64,000 nt of DNA from Gordonia tangerina (GTDB lineage Bacteria; Actinomycetota; Actinomycetes; Mycobacteriales; Mycobacteriaceae). The position numbers and the translations under genes were made by a program. Positions 29,972 to 37,995 of the stretch are shown here, piece by piece. The DNA lies in assembly GCF_021556435.1 (NCBI RefSeq), contig NZ_JAKGCU010000016.1:1-64000 (forward strand), written 5' to 3'. The first letter of the stretch is position 1; each line of letters opens with the position of its first letter. Under the pieces are notes generated by a model. The model did not search any database and was not told the DNA's origin. It saw only the letters and a list, made by a program, of their open reading frames with translations.

Positions 29972-31063
29972 TCAGGTGAACAGTTTCCCGATCGCGTCGG
30001 CGGCCTGCCTGAATCCATCCCGATCCAGATGCGTGTACACCTGCGCGGTGGTGGTGATGTCCTCATGCCCCAAATGGCGGGACACCACCACCAACGGCAC
30101 ACCCGCCGCGATCATCCACGACGCGCACGTGTGCCGCAGATCATGCACCCGCGGCTTCTTCCCCTCCCCCGCCTCATTCAGCAGGACTTTGCGGGCCTCA
30201 CCCCACGCCTGGTTGTAGAAGTCCTGCGGCCCGACTGGGTTGCCGGCGAGGTTGTGGAACAGCCACTCCCCGCCCTGGCGTCTCTGCGCGATCTCCACAG
30301 CCTGTGGGGGGAGGTTGATGGTGCGGTCGGAGCGTCGGGTCTTCGTGGTTCCCAGGACCCGTTTGTATCCGCCTGAGTACTTCCATGACCGCGAGATCCG
30401 GCACGTCCCCTCGGCGAGGTCGACGTCTCCGGGTTGCAGGGCGGTGGCTTCACCGAACCTCATGCCTGTCGACACCAGCCACAGTGCGAGGTCTTTCCAC
30501 AGGTCCCGTTTGATTGCCCCGTGAATCTGGTCGAACTCGGCCTTCGACAGGAACACCATCTCCGTCTTCAACGTGCGGGGGAGGCGTCTGTTGTCGCACG
30601 GGTTGCGGTCGATCCGCCCATCCCGGACAGCGGCTTTCAACGCGCCACTGAGGAAGGCGTGTTTGTTCTGGAGGGTTTTACCGGAGGAGGTTGATTCCAT
30701 GCCGGCCACCCACCGCCCGATGGTGGCTTCGGTGACCGCCGAGAGTGGGAGGGTGCCGATGGTGGGGGCGATGTCGTGGTCGATGTAGGAGGTGTATCGG
30801 TCACGGGTGGCCTGCTGGATGCCGGTCAACTCTTGGGTGTGGCGTTTCAACCATTGGGTGAGGGTGAGTTCCCGGCCGACAGTGTCGACGAGGTCGAGCA
30901 CCCGGTACGCCTCATCAGGGCCGTGGAGTTCCAGGTTGGTTTTGAACTCTTCGGCGGCAGCTAGGTCCCAGAAGGTTTGGTTCTTCTGGTCTTTGCCTTC
31001 GCGCCACAGCACCCGCCATCGTGGGGTGCCGTCTTTGAGTGGCCGCGACTGGATAGACGCCAT
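29972..31063 (-). CDS. tyrosine integrase
   Basis: 363 residues. An AP2-like arm-binding N-terminus (DGTPRWRVLWREGKDQKNQT), a SAM-like core-binding domain (about 60-150), and catalytic residues R202 (STGMRFGEA), H307-x-x-R310 (HDLRH), H333 (HLGH) and Tyr343 (AQVYTHLD). It recombines phage and host att sites. It is transcribed away from the tRNA-Ala gene whose 3' end faces it. The start has only a weak ribosome site (CAACATCTG before the ATG). Confidence 0.95.
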   Translation of the reverse strand: MASIQSRPLKDGTPRWRVLWREGKDQKNQTFWDLAAAEEFKTNLELHGPDEAYRVLDLVDTVGRELTLTQWLKRHTQELTGIQQATRDRYTSYIDHDIAPTIGTLPLSAVTEATIGRWVAGMESTSSGKTLQNKHAFLSGALKAAVRDGRIDRNPCDNRRLPRTLKTEMVFLSKAEFDQIHGAIKRDLWKDLALWLVSTGMRFGEATALQPGDVDLAEGTCRISRSWKYSGGYKRVLGTTKTRRSDRTINLPPQAVEIAQRRQGGEWLFHNLAGNPVGPQDFYNQAWGEARKVLLNEAGEGKKPRVHDLRHTCASWMIAAGVPLVVVSRHLGHEDITTTAQVYTHLDRDGFRQAADAIGKLFT

Positions 31064-31067
31064 CAGA

Positions 31068-31156
31068 TGTTGCCGTTGCGGGGTGTGGTATTCCCCGCTT
31101 CACCTGCGGTGTTGGGGTGCGGCTGTTGCCGTCCGATGTTGCCTCGGAGTGTTGCC
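31068..31156. repeat. TGTTGCC repeats, probable integrase arm-type sites
   Basis: TGTTGCC occurs at 31068-31074, 31124-31130, 31137-31143 and 31150-31156, all in the same direction; the last three recur at exactly 13-base steps. They lie between the integrase start and the tRNA attachment site, where arm-type sites are expected. Confidence 0.65.
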
Positions 31157-31200
31157 ATAACCGGATCGTACCGTATTCACCGGGTCTGACCTGCGGTTTC

Positions 31201-31276
31201 TGGTGGAGCTAAGGGGAATCGAACCCCTGACCTACTCGATGCGAACGAGTCGCGCTACCAACTGCGCCATAGCCCC
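31201..31276 (-). tRNA. tRNA-Ala (anticodon CGC), prophage attachment target
   Basis: 76 bases including an encoded CCA. Acceptor GGGGCTA pairs with TAGCTCC; D arm GGCGCAGTTGGTAGCGC; anticodon loop TTCGCAT gives CGC, decoding GCG (Ala); T arm AGGGG-TTCGAAT-CCCCT. Its 3' end points at the integrase, so the prophage probably integrated in the 3' part and restored the gene. The other att copy must be left of the window. Confidence 0.95.
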
Positions 31277-31415
31277 GGGCGGTCGTGTGACCGGCCGTTG
31301 GCCACTCTAGCAGCCCACACCCCGCTGCAACCAAACCACCGCACCGCCACGAAACCGGCTCGCTCACGGACTCGGCGAAATGTTTGCCGGCCCGGGAGCG
31401 GGCTAACCTCGCGGC

Positions 31416-32174
31416 ATGGCGAAAATGTCCGATGACCAGGTCGCGGGGGTGCTCGACCGGGCCGTGGCCGGTATCAACCCGGTGCTCGACACGCTGTCCC
31501 GGCGCGACCCACTGGGGCTCAAGAAGCACACCTTCCACGACGACCCCCACCCCGACTCCCGAGTACAACGCGCGCTGCATCTACTCGCCCAGGGCCTCGA
31601 CGCCGCCGACTGGCCGGGCACGCAGGGCTGGACGCGCCGCTCGATGCACGACCGCGCCGATTGGTGGGTCAATCGGATCGGCACCGTCAACACAGTGGCC
31701 GTGGCCTACCCCGGCGTCTTCGGCGGCTGGACGCGTCGACTTACGTTGGCCTCCGTGCTCGGCTTCGCCAATCAGGCCATCGTGCTCATCGCCATCGCCC
31801 GCGAGTACGGGGTCACCGACCGCGCCCACCAGGTGCAGCTGCTGGCGTCGGTGCTGTGCAACCGGGAGATGTCGGCCACCACGGTCGACCACGCTGCCGA
31901 TCGCGCCGACACCGACGCGCACGACGCCGACCAGCACCACGGCGCCACGCTGATCGGCGCGATCTGGGAAATCGCCACGATCCTGCGCGGTCTTTCCGAC
32001 GAGTTCGATCGACGTCCGCAGCCCGTCCTGCCATTGCGGATGCTCGCCTACATCCCGGTGGTCGGGGCTCCGGTGACCTATGTGGGGGAACGCCTCGCGT
32101 TGTCGCAGGCAACGCGTCGCGGCCGCAAGTGGATCGCCGATCACCCTGCGGCGATCAGCCGGCGACCCGCCTGA
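31416..32174 (+). CDS. conserved actinobacterial protein, unknown
   Basis: 252 residues, MAKMSDDQVAGVLDRAVAGI. Hydrophobic stretches (LTLASVLGFANQAIVLIAIA, GAIWEIATILRGL, MLAYIPVVGAPVTYVGERLA) suggest membrane association. The middle is His/Asp-rich (HAADRADTDAHDADQHHGAT). No named domain. It overlaps the convergent SepX/GlpR 3' end by 20 bases. First chromosomal gene right of the prophage junction. Confidence 0.75.
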   Translation: MAKMSDDQVAGVLDRAVAGINPVLDTLSRRDPLGLKKHTFHDDPHPDSRVQRALHLLAQGLDAADWPGTQGWTRRSMHDRADWWVNRIGTVNTVAVAYPGVFGGWTRRLTLASVLGFANQAIVLIAIAREYGVTDRAHQVQLLASVLCNREMSATTVDHAADRADTDAHDADQHHGATLIGAIWEIATILRGLSDEFDRRPQPVLPLRMLAYIPVVGAPVTYVGERLALSQATRRGRKWIADHPAAISRRPA

Positions 32175-33582
32175 GGCCGTCGTCCTCGCGCATGATGCGC
32201 CGACGCTGGAACGGCGGCAGATGGTCGAAGACCGGGTCCTCGTCGTCGATCTCGAGAACTGTGGCACCCCCGGGTCGCCGCAACCGGGGCGGCGGCGGTG
32301 CGGATTCGAACGCCGCCGCCGCGTCGGCCCGACGCCGACGCGACGCGAGTTCACGTTCGGACCGGCGCGCCCGGGCGGCCCGCTGAGCGCGAATCTTCTG
32401 CTCCAGCGCGACGGTCCGGCGCAGGTAGCCGAGGTAGGCCACGAGCATCACGGCGAGGACACCGGTGGCGATCCAGCCGGGTAACCCGACGAAGAAGCCG
32501 ACGCCACCGGCAATCACCAGCAGCGTCAGCAATCCGATCAGAACACGCTGACGTTCCCGGTAGCGGAGTTCGGACTGGCGGGCATCCGGCGAGTACACCG
32601 AACGTCGTCGCGACCGCGAAGCGGTATCCGCGCTTCGCGGTCGGGAACGGGCGGGTGCCTCGGCCACACCGTCGCGGTCGGTCTCGACGTCATCCGCCAG
32701 ATCGTCGTACTCGTCGGCGTCCGCATAGTCGTCAGCGTCATAGTCGTCGGCGTCATGGTCGTTGGCGTCCGAGTCGTCGGCGTCCGAGTCGTCGAACCCG
32801 GCCTCGTCATACTCGTCGTCGGCGCCATACTCGTCGTCCACGTCGTAGTCATCGTCGTAGTCATCGGCGTCGTCGGTCGCGAACTCGGAATCGCTGTCCA
32901 CGAACTCGTTATCGTCAGCCGAGTCCTCCAGGTCACCGTCATCTAGGTCGGCCGGCTCGTGCTCCCCGGTCGCCATCTCCTCCATCGAGGCGATCTCGGC
33001 ATCCTCCACGTCGTCGAGTTCCTCGTCGACGTCGTCACGCTCGGCGTCGACGAATTCTCCGTCGAGGGTGATCTCCTCGTCGTGATCGGCATCGTGGTCC
33101 GCGTCCGACTCGTCTTCCAGGTCGCAATCGGCGGAGATATCGGAACCGTCGGTGTCGTCGACGCTCGGCGCAACGGTGTCGGCCACCCTCGCGCGCCGCA
33201 TCGTCGTCTGGACTGCGTCGTCGTCGGCGTCCGCATCGGCAGAGATCGTGTCGTGGTCAGCGTCGAACCGATCGGAATCGACGTTCTCGACGTCGGACTG
33301 GTCGCCTTCGGCCCGCTCGTCATCCTCCTCGTCGAGGACCGTGGTGGCCGACTCGGCGCGGTCGGACTTCGCGCGCCGCGACGTCCACGACGGGTCATGC
33401 GGGTGAGATCCGGCCGAGCGTCGACGGTCGCTGCGGGTTCGCGTCCCGCCGCGGTGCAACAGACGCGTCTCCTTCGCGGCCACTGTGGATTTCCGCATCT
33501 GCGGTCGGCCCTTGATGACCATCGGAACCAGCACGAAAAGCCATACGGCCACGAGGCAGACCCACAAGACTGAGTTCGGCAT
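32155..33582 (-). CDS. glpR: divisome membrane protein SepX/GlpR
   Basis: 475 residues from MPNSVLWVCLVAVWLFVLVP, with GGGAGAG upstream. An N-terminal transmembrane helix with the conserved MVIKGRPQMRKST start is followed by a very long Asp/Glu-rich region (about 80-300), then two hydrophobic segments (LIGLLTLLVIAGGVGFFVGL and WIATGVLAVMLVAYLGYLRR) and a basic coil. In corynebacteria this protein is the membrane receptor for Glp and in Streptomyces SepX aids septation. Glp is two genes upstream, supporting the call. Confidence 0.88.
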   Translation of the reverse strand: MPNSVLWVCLVAVWLFVLVPMVIKGRPQMRKSTVAAKETRLLHRGGTRTRSDRRRSAGSHPHDPSWTSRRAKSDRAESATTVLDEEDDERAEGDQSDVENVDSDRFDADHDTISADADADDDAVQTTMRRARVADTVAPSVDDTDGSDISADCDLEDESDADHDADHDEEITLDGEFVDAERDDVDEELDDVEDAEIASMEEMATGEHEPADLDDGDLEDSADDNEFVDSDSEFATDDADDYDDDYDVDDEYGADDEYDEAGFDDSDADDSDANDHDADDYDADDYADADEYDDLADDVETDRDGVAEAPARSRPRSADTASRSRRRSVYSPDARQSELRYRERQRVLIGLLTLLVIAGGVGFFVGLPGWIATGVLAVMLVAYLGYLRRTVALEQKIRAQRAARARRSERELASRRRRADAAAAFESAPPPPRLRRPGGATVLEIDDEDPVFDHLPPFQRRRIMREDDGLRRVAG

Positions 33583-33728
33583 GCGACTCTCCCTTCTTTC
33601 ACTCTGGTTACACGAGGCCACCTCACAATTTAGGCGCACGGACAGTGCACCCAGCGCAGACGCGCCGAGGCCCATGAACATTCGACGGATTCACAGGGCG
33701 CTCTCAGCCCGCCGCGCGCGAGGGGGGC

Positions 33729-34385
33729 TCAGTGAAAGGAAGCGCGCCCGGACCGGACGAGTGTCTCTGCGGCACTGCCGGTGACCTCTTCGGCGGTCAA
33801 CGCGAACAGGATGTGATCACGCCAGCGCTTGTTGACGTCCATGTAGCGCTCCAACAAGCCCTCGCGACGGAAGCCGACCTTCGTCAGGACCGCTTGGGAA
33901 GCGACGTTGGCGGGTTGCACGGTGGCATCGAGACGATGCAACCCGACCTGACCGAAACAATGATCCACACCGAGCGCCACTGCCGCGGTGGCGATTCCCT
34001 GGCCGACATGTGATGCGTCGACCCAATACCCGATCCACGCGCTGCGCACCGCACCGCGCTGCACATTGCCGATGGTGAGCTGCCCGATGTAGACGCCGTC
34101 CAGCTCGATCACGAAGGGCAACACACTGCCGCGTTTGGCCTCCGACCGGAGCACCGAGTACAGCGGTGGCCAGGCACTGGGTTGGTGACGTTCGGCCCAC
34201 GACCCGATCCCGGTCGGCTCCCACGGCATCAGCGTGTTCTGGTTTCGGATGCGCAACGTGCTCCAGGCCTTGGCGTCGCGCATCTTGACCGGGCGCAACA
34301 TCACCGCGCCCGCCTGCGTATGCAGGGGACCCAATGTCGCGGGCCAGCCAGGATTGATCTGCGCCCCCGACAACCACCTCAACAC
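33729..34385 (-). CDS. rimJ: RimJ/RimL-type GNAT acetyltransferase
   Basis: 218 residues. MLRPVKMRDAKAWSTLRIRN opens the GNAT domain; IGYWVDASHVGQGIATAAVA is motif A (V/Q-x-x-G-x-G/A for acetyl-CoA), and DATVQPANVASQAVLTKVGF is motif B, typical of ribosomal-protein N-acetyltransferases. It lies between SepX/GlpR and Glp, the order found in Mycobacterium. Start at the first ATG is uncertain; an internal start at MLRP is possible. Confidence 0.88.
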   Translation of the reverse strand: MLRWLSGAQINPGWPATLGPLHTQAGAVMLRPVKMRDAKAWSTLRIRNQNTLMPWEPTGIGSWAERHQPSAWPPLYSVLRSEAKRGSVLPFVIELDGVYIGQLTIGNVQRGAVRSAWIGYWVDASHVGQGIATAAVALGVDHCFGQVGLHRLDATVQPANVASQAVLTKVGFRREGLLERYMDVNKRWRDHILFALTAEEVTGSAAETLVRSGRASFH

Positions 34386-34406
34386 GAGAGTGAGTTTATG
34401 TCCGCG

Positions 34407-35711
34407 TCAACCGCGCTGCGCCAGGAACGCGACCTCGACCTCATCGCCGATGGCCAGTTCCTCCACATCCGGTTCGACGATGATCAGACAATTCGCCTCG
34501 GCGAGTTCGGCGAGCAGGTGGGAACTGCCCGTGGGCGACGCGCCGATCACCTGCACCAGGTACTCACCGGAACGCTCGTCGCGCATCAACTGGCCGCGCA
34601 GATAGCCTTTACGGCCCTGCACCGAGGCGATCGGTCCGATGGTCCGGGCGGTGATGACCCGTCGCATCGGCTGACGTTTGCCGAGTGCGATCCGGATCAA
34701 CGGGCGCACCATCACCTCGAAGGTGACCAATGCACTGACCGGATTGGACGGCAACAGGAAGGTCGGCACCTCGTCGCGCCCGAGACGACCGAATCCCTGT
34801 ACCGACCCCGGGTGCATCGCCACCCGGAGGATCTCGAGCTCACCCAGATCACTCAGCGCCTCGGCGACGGCCCGCGACGCACTGCCTCCCACGGCCCCGC
34901 AGATCACCACGATCTCGGACCGGATCAGTTGCGCCTCAACGACTTCCCGCATTCGGGAGATCTCCCGTTCGGCGATGCCCACCCGGTTGACGTCGGCACC
35001 GGCGTCGCGGGCCGCGGCCGCCAAGGCGTAGCTGTTGACATCGTAGATCTGTCCCGGCCCCGGCGAACGATCGATGTCGACGAGTTCGCTGCCGATCGAG
35101 ATCACCGACAGCCGCGGCCGCGGATGGACCATCACGCGCGCCTGGCCGACCGCTGCCAGCAGACCCACCTGCGCGGGCCCGATGATCGATCCGGCACGCA
35201 CCGCGACGTCGCCGGGCTGCACGTCGTCGCCGATCCGGCGAACATAGTCACCGCTCTCGACTGCGTGGCCGACCTTGACCTTCTTCTCGCCGCCGTCGGT
35301 CCACCGCAGCGGGACGACGGCATCGGCCAGTGTGGGCATCGGCGCGCCGGTCTCCACGCGGACCGCCTGGCGCGGCTGCAGCCGGGTGGGTGTGCGTGCG
35401 CCGGGTTCCACCGACCCGACCACCGGCAGGGACACGATCATCTCCGTGCCGGGTTCGAGATCCACCAGCTCCGCCCCACCGGGATCGAAGTCCTCGATGT
35501 CTTCGGGTGCGATCGTGCCGGCCAGGTCCACATCGACCGCCCGCACCGCATAGCCGTCGATCGCGGCCTGGTCGAAGCCGGGCATGGGCCGTTCGGTGAC
35601 CACCTCTTCGGCACACATCAGGCCCTGCGCCTCAGAGATCGCGACACGCACCGGCCGCGGCGCCACCGCGGCAGCGGTCACCCGGGTCAGATGATCTTCG
35701 ACCGAACGCAT
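34407..35711 (-). CDS. glp: gephyrin-like molybdotransferase Glp (MoeA family)
   Basis: 434 residues with MoeA organisation: N-terminal MRSVEDHLTRVTAAAVAP, the MPGFDQAAIDGYAVRAVDVD loop, the molybdopterin-binding domain (LSVISIGSELVD, ICGAVGGSASRAVAEALSDL, MHPGSVQGFGRL) and a C-terminal beta barrel. MoeA proteins insert molybdate into molybdopterin; the actinobacterial Glp paralogue instead binds FtsZ and GlpR in cell division (known in Corynebacterium). The GlpR neighbour favours that role. The usual GGxS loop here reads GGSAS. GAGAGGTGAG precedes the ATG. Confidence 0.88.
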   Translation of the reverse strand: MRSVEDHLTRVTAAAVAPRPVRVAISEAQGLMCAEEVVTERPMPGFDQAAIDGYAVRAVDVDLAGTIAPEDIEDFDPGGAELVDLEPGTEMIVSLPVVGSVEPGARTPTRLQPRQAVRVETGAPMPTLADAVVPLRWTDGGEKKVKVGHAVESGDYVRRIGDDVQPGDVAVRAGSIIGPAQVGLLAAVGQARVMVHPRPRLSVISIGSELVDIDRSPGPGQIYDVNSYALAAAARDAGADVNRVGIAEREISRMREVVEAQLIRSEIVVICGAVGGSASRAVAEALSDLGELEILRVAMHPGSVQGFGRLGRDEVPTFLLPSNPVSALVTFEVMVRPLIRIALGKRQPMRRVITARTIGPIASVQGRKGYLRGQLMRDERSGEYLVQVIGASPTGSSHLLAELAEANCLIIVEPDVEELAIGDEVEVAFLAQRG

Positions 35712-35804
35712 CTCACCTCTCGCCCCATCTCGGCTGACAGACTTGACCAGACATTAGCCGGAGGTTGCCGCCGAATGGCGCAGGCGCGCTGTCGTCGCCG
35801 TCGG

Positions 35805-36761
35805 TCAGCTGTCGGCGAGGCGCTTGCCGAGCCAGTCGCGGAGGTCGGGCCCGTAGTCGTCGCGATCGAGCGCGAAGTCAACCGCGGCCTTCAGGTACCC
35901 GCCCGGATTGCCCAGGTCGTGCCGCGTCCCGTGATGGACCACGACGTGAACCGGCTCGCCCTCCTCGATCAGCAGCGCGATCGCGTCGGTCAGCTGCAAT
36001 TCCCCACCCGCGCCCGGTTCGATTCGACGCAACGCGTCGAAGATCTTGCGGTCCAAGATGTATCGCCCGGCGGCGGCGAGATTCGACGGCGCGTCCTCGG
36101 CGGCCGGCTTCTCGACCATGCCCTTGAGCCGCTTGACGTTCGGGTTGTTGGCGTCGGGCAGGTCCTCCACCTCGAAGACCCCGTATGCGCTGATGCGATC
36201 TTCGGGCACCTCGATCGCGCACAGCACCGATCCACCACGACGTTGTCGCGTACGTGACATCACTTCCAGCACCCCGCCCGGCAGCACCAGGTCGTCGGGC
36301 AGGAGCACCGCGACGGCGTCCTCATCGTCGTCCAGGTACGGCTCGACACAACCGACCGCGTGTCCGAGTCCGAGTGGCTTCTCCTGAACCACCGACGCCA
36401 CCTCGAGTAGAGAGGGAGCCTTGCGCACCTTCGCGAGCATCGCCGCCTTCCCGCGCGTGGCAAGGGTGTTCTCCAGCACAAGGTCTTCCACGAAGTGCGC
36501 GACCACGCCGTCCTTGCCCGGTGAGGTGACGATCAGGAGTCGCTCGGCGCCCGCCGATTTCGCCTCCTCGGCGACGAGTTCGATTCCGGGAGTGTCCACC
36601 ACCGGCAACAACTCTTTGGGAACGGTTTTGGTTGCTGGAAGAAACCGCGTACCCAGACCCGCTGCGGGAACCACCGCGGTTCGCGGGATCGGTGGGGTGT
36701 TGGGCACGGATTCGTATTCGGTGAACACGTCGGTATTCTGGCTCACGTCACTGGTGCTCAT
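35805..36761 (-). CDS. galU: UTP-glucose-1-phosphate uridylyltransferase
   Basis: 318 residues. PAAGLGTRFLPATKTVPKEL (nucleotide binding), EKPLGLGHAVGCVEPYLDDD, AVLLPDDLVLPGG and VEKPAAEDAPSNLAAAGRYI are GalU signatures. It makes UDP-glucose from UTP and glucose-1-phosphate for wall glycans, trehalose and glycolipids. It sits upstream of Glp on the same strand and diverges from the folate ligase gene. Confidence 0.95.
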   Translation of the reverse strand: MSTSDVSQNTDVFTEYESVPNTPPIPRTAVVPAAGLGTRFLPATKTVPKELLPVVDTPGIELVAEEAKSAGAERLLIVTSPGKDGVVAHFVEDLVLENTLATRGKAAMLAKVRKAPSLLEVASVVQEKPLGLGHAVGCVEPYLDDDEDAVAVLLPDDLVLPGGVLEVMSRTRQRRGGSVLCAIEVPEDRISAYGVFEVEDLPDANNPNVKRLKGMVEKPAAEDAPSNLAAAGRYILDRKIFDALRRIEPGAGGELQLTDAIALLIEEGEPVHVVVHHGTRHDLGNPGGYLKAAVDFALDRDDYGPDLRDWLGKRLADS

Positions 36762-36873
36762 GCGACCACCCTAGTGCTGTTTGCCGGCAACATCCTGTCG
36801 TGTGGCCAGCAGATTCCCGGGTGCGATGTTTCACGGCGTGGTCCGACGAGGCGGACGAGGAGAGGGCGGTCGG

Positions 36874-37452
36874 GTGCGATCCACCAAGAGACGTTTGCGA
36901 GCCGAACTCGAACAGCGCCGGGTGGCGCGACCGTTCGCGGCACGCAAGCAGGCGGCCGACAACCTGGCCGGATGGGTCTCATCGGCACCCTTCCGGCTCG
37001 AGTACGACGTCACCGTCGCCGCCTATGTCCCGTTCGGCGCCGAGCCCGGCTCACCGGGTCTGCTGGACGCGCTCATCGACCGCGGGGTGTCCGTCATCGT
37101 GCCGGCGGTACCGGCAGGCGAACCCACCGCGCTCGACTGGGTGCGTTACGACGGCGCCGAGTCGTTGGCGCGTGGACGCTGGGGGTTGTTGGAACCGATC
37201 GGACATCGATTGGGCTCCGACGCCGTCGAGGCGGCGTCGGTCATCTTCGTGCCCGCCTATGCCGTGGACAAGACGGGAAACCGACTCGGCCGCGGAGCCG
37301 GGTATTACGACCGGACGCTGACCGGGCTGACCGCCGAGATCATCGCGGTGGTCTACGACGACGAACTCGTCGAATCATTACCCGCCGCGCCGCACGACGT
37401 CCGTGTCCGGTGGGCTCTGACACCCGACGGTGGGTTCCGCGAGCTGGGTTGA
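36874..37452 (+). CDS. 5-formyltetrahydrofolate cyclo-ligase
   Basis: 192 residues from GTG (VRSTKRRLRAELEQRRVARP), preceded by AGGAGAGGG. LLDALIDRGVSVIVPAVPAG, VIFVPAYAVDKTGNRLGRGA and GYYDRTL are the family signature (ATP/folate site). It converts 5-formyl-THF to 5,10-methenyl-THF with ATP. The position opposite GalU matches Mycobacterium. Confidence 0.92.
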   Translation: MRSTKRRLRAELEQRRVARPFAARKQAADNLAGWVSSAPFRLEYDVTVAAYVPFGAEPGSPGLLDALIDRGVSVIVPAVPAGEPTALDWVRYDGAESLARGRWGLLEPIGHRLGSDAVEAASVIFVPAYAVDKTGNRLGRGAGYYDRTLTGLTAEIIAVVYDDELVESLPAAPHDVRVRWALTPDGGFRELG

Positions 37453-37495
37453 CCCGTCGTTGCGTTGTGCCGCGCGGAGCGGGAAGCAGGTCAGG

Positions 37496-37807
37496 TCAGG
37501 ACGCGGCCGGCGCCGCGGCCGACGTGCTGTCGGACTTCGCCGACGAACTGCTCGACGAATCCGAGGAGCTGCCGGACGACGAGCTGCTCGACGATTCCGA
37601 CGTCGACGACGATTCGCTCGCCGACGACGACTTGCGCGAATCCGTGCGATAGAAACCGCTGCCCTTGAACACGATGCCGACGGAATTGAACAGCTTGCGG
37701 AGTCGGCCAGTGCACTGCGGGCACTCGGTGAGTGCATCGTCGGAGAACGACTGCACGATGTCGAACTTGTTGTCGCACTCCGTGCACGCATACGAGTAAG
37801 TGGGCAC
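37496..37807 (-). CDS. FmdB-family zinc-ribbon protein with Ser-rich tail
   Basis: 103 residues, GTG start (VPTYSYACTECDNKFDIVQS). CTEC...CPQC forms one zinc ribbon, followed by FNSVGIVFKGSGFYRTDSR, the conserved FmdB core. The last 45 residues are nearly all Ser with a few Asp, Lys and Ala. Function is unknown; probably a putative regulator or chaperone of periplasmic or redox proteins. Confidence 0.9.
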   Translation of the reverse strand: MPTYSYACTECDNKFDIVQSFSDDALTECPQCTGRLRKLFNSVGIVFKGSGFYRTDSRKSSSASESSSTSESSSSSSSGSSSDSSSSSSAKSDSTSAAAPAAS

Positions 37808-37995
37808 CGATAACCTCCGGAAGACTAGTGATCGTTGCACAGTGTAACCGATTTTGGCACTCCGCCATTCCGAGTGCCAACGATGTCCGTTCATCGTGCG
37901 GCCCGCCGGTCGACATGCGATTGTGTTACGCACATGAACTCCGGGTGCGGGGACCCGGGACCGGTCATCTGACTCCGAGAGGGCGGACTCCGCCG

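Noticed and set aside
29742-30218. Rightward ORF overlapping the integrase 3' end
   Set aside because: Runs antisense into the integrase and has no domain; the first 60 codons are the only non-shadow part.
34182-36257. A 691-codon rightward ORF
   Set aside because: It is antisense to Glp and GalU, lacks any domain and is a high-GC shadow frame.
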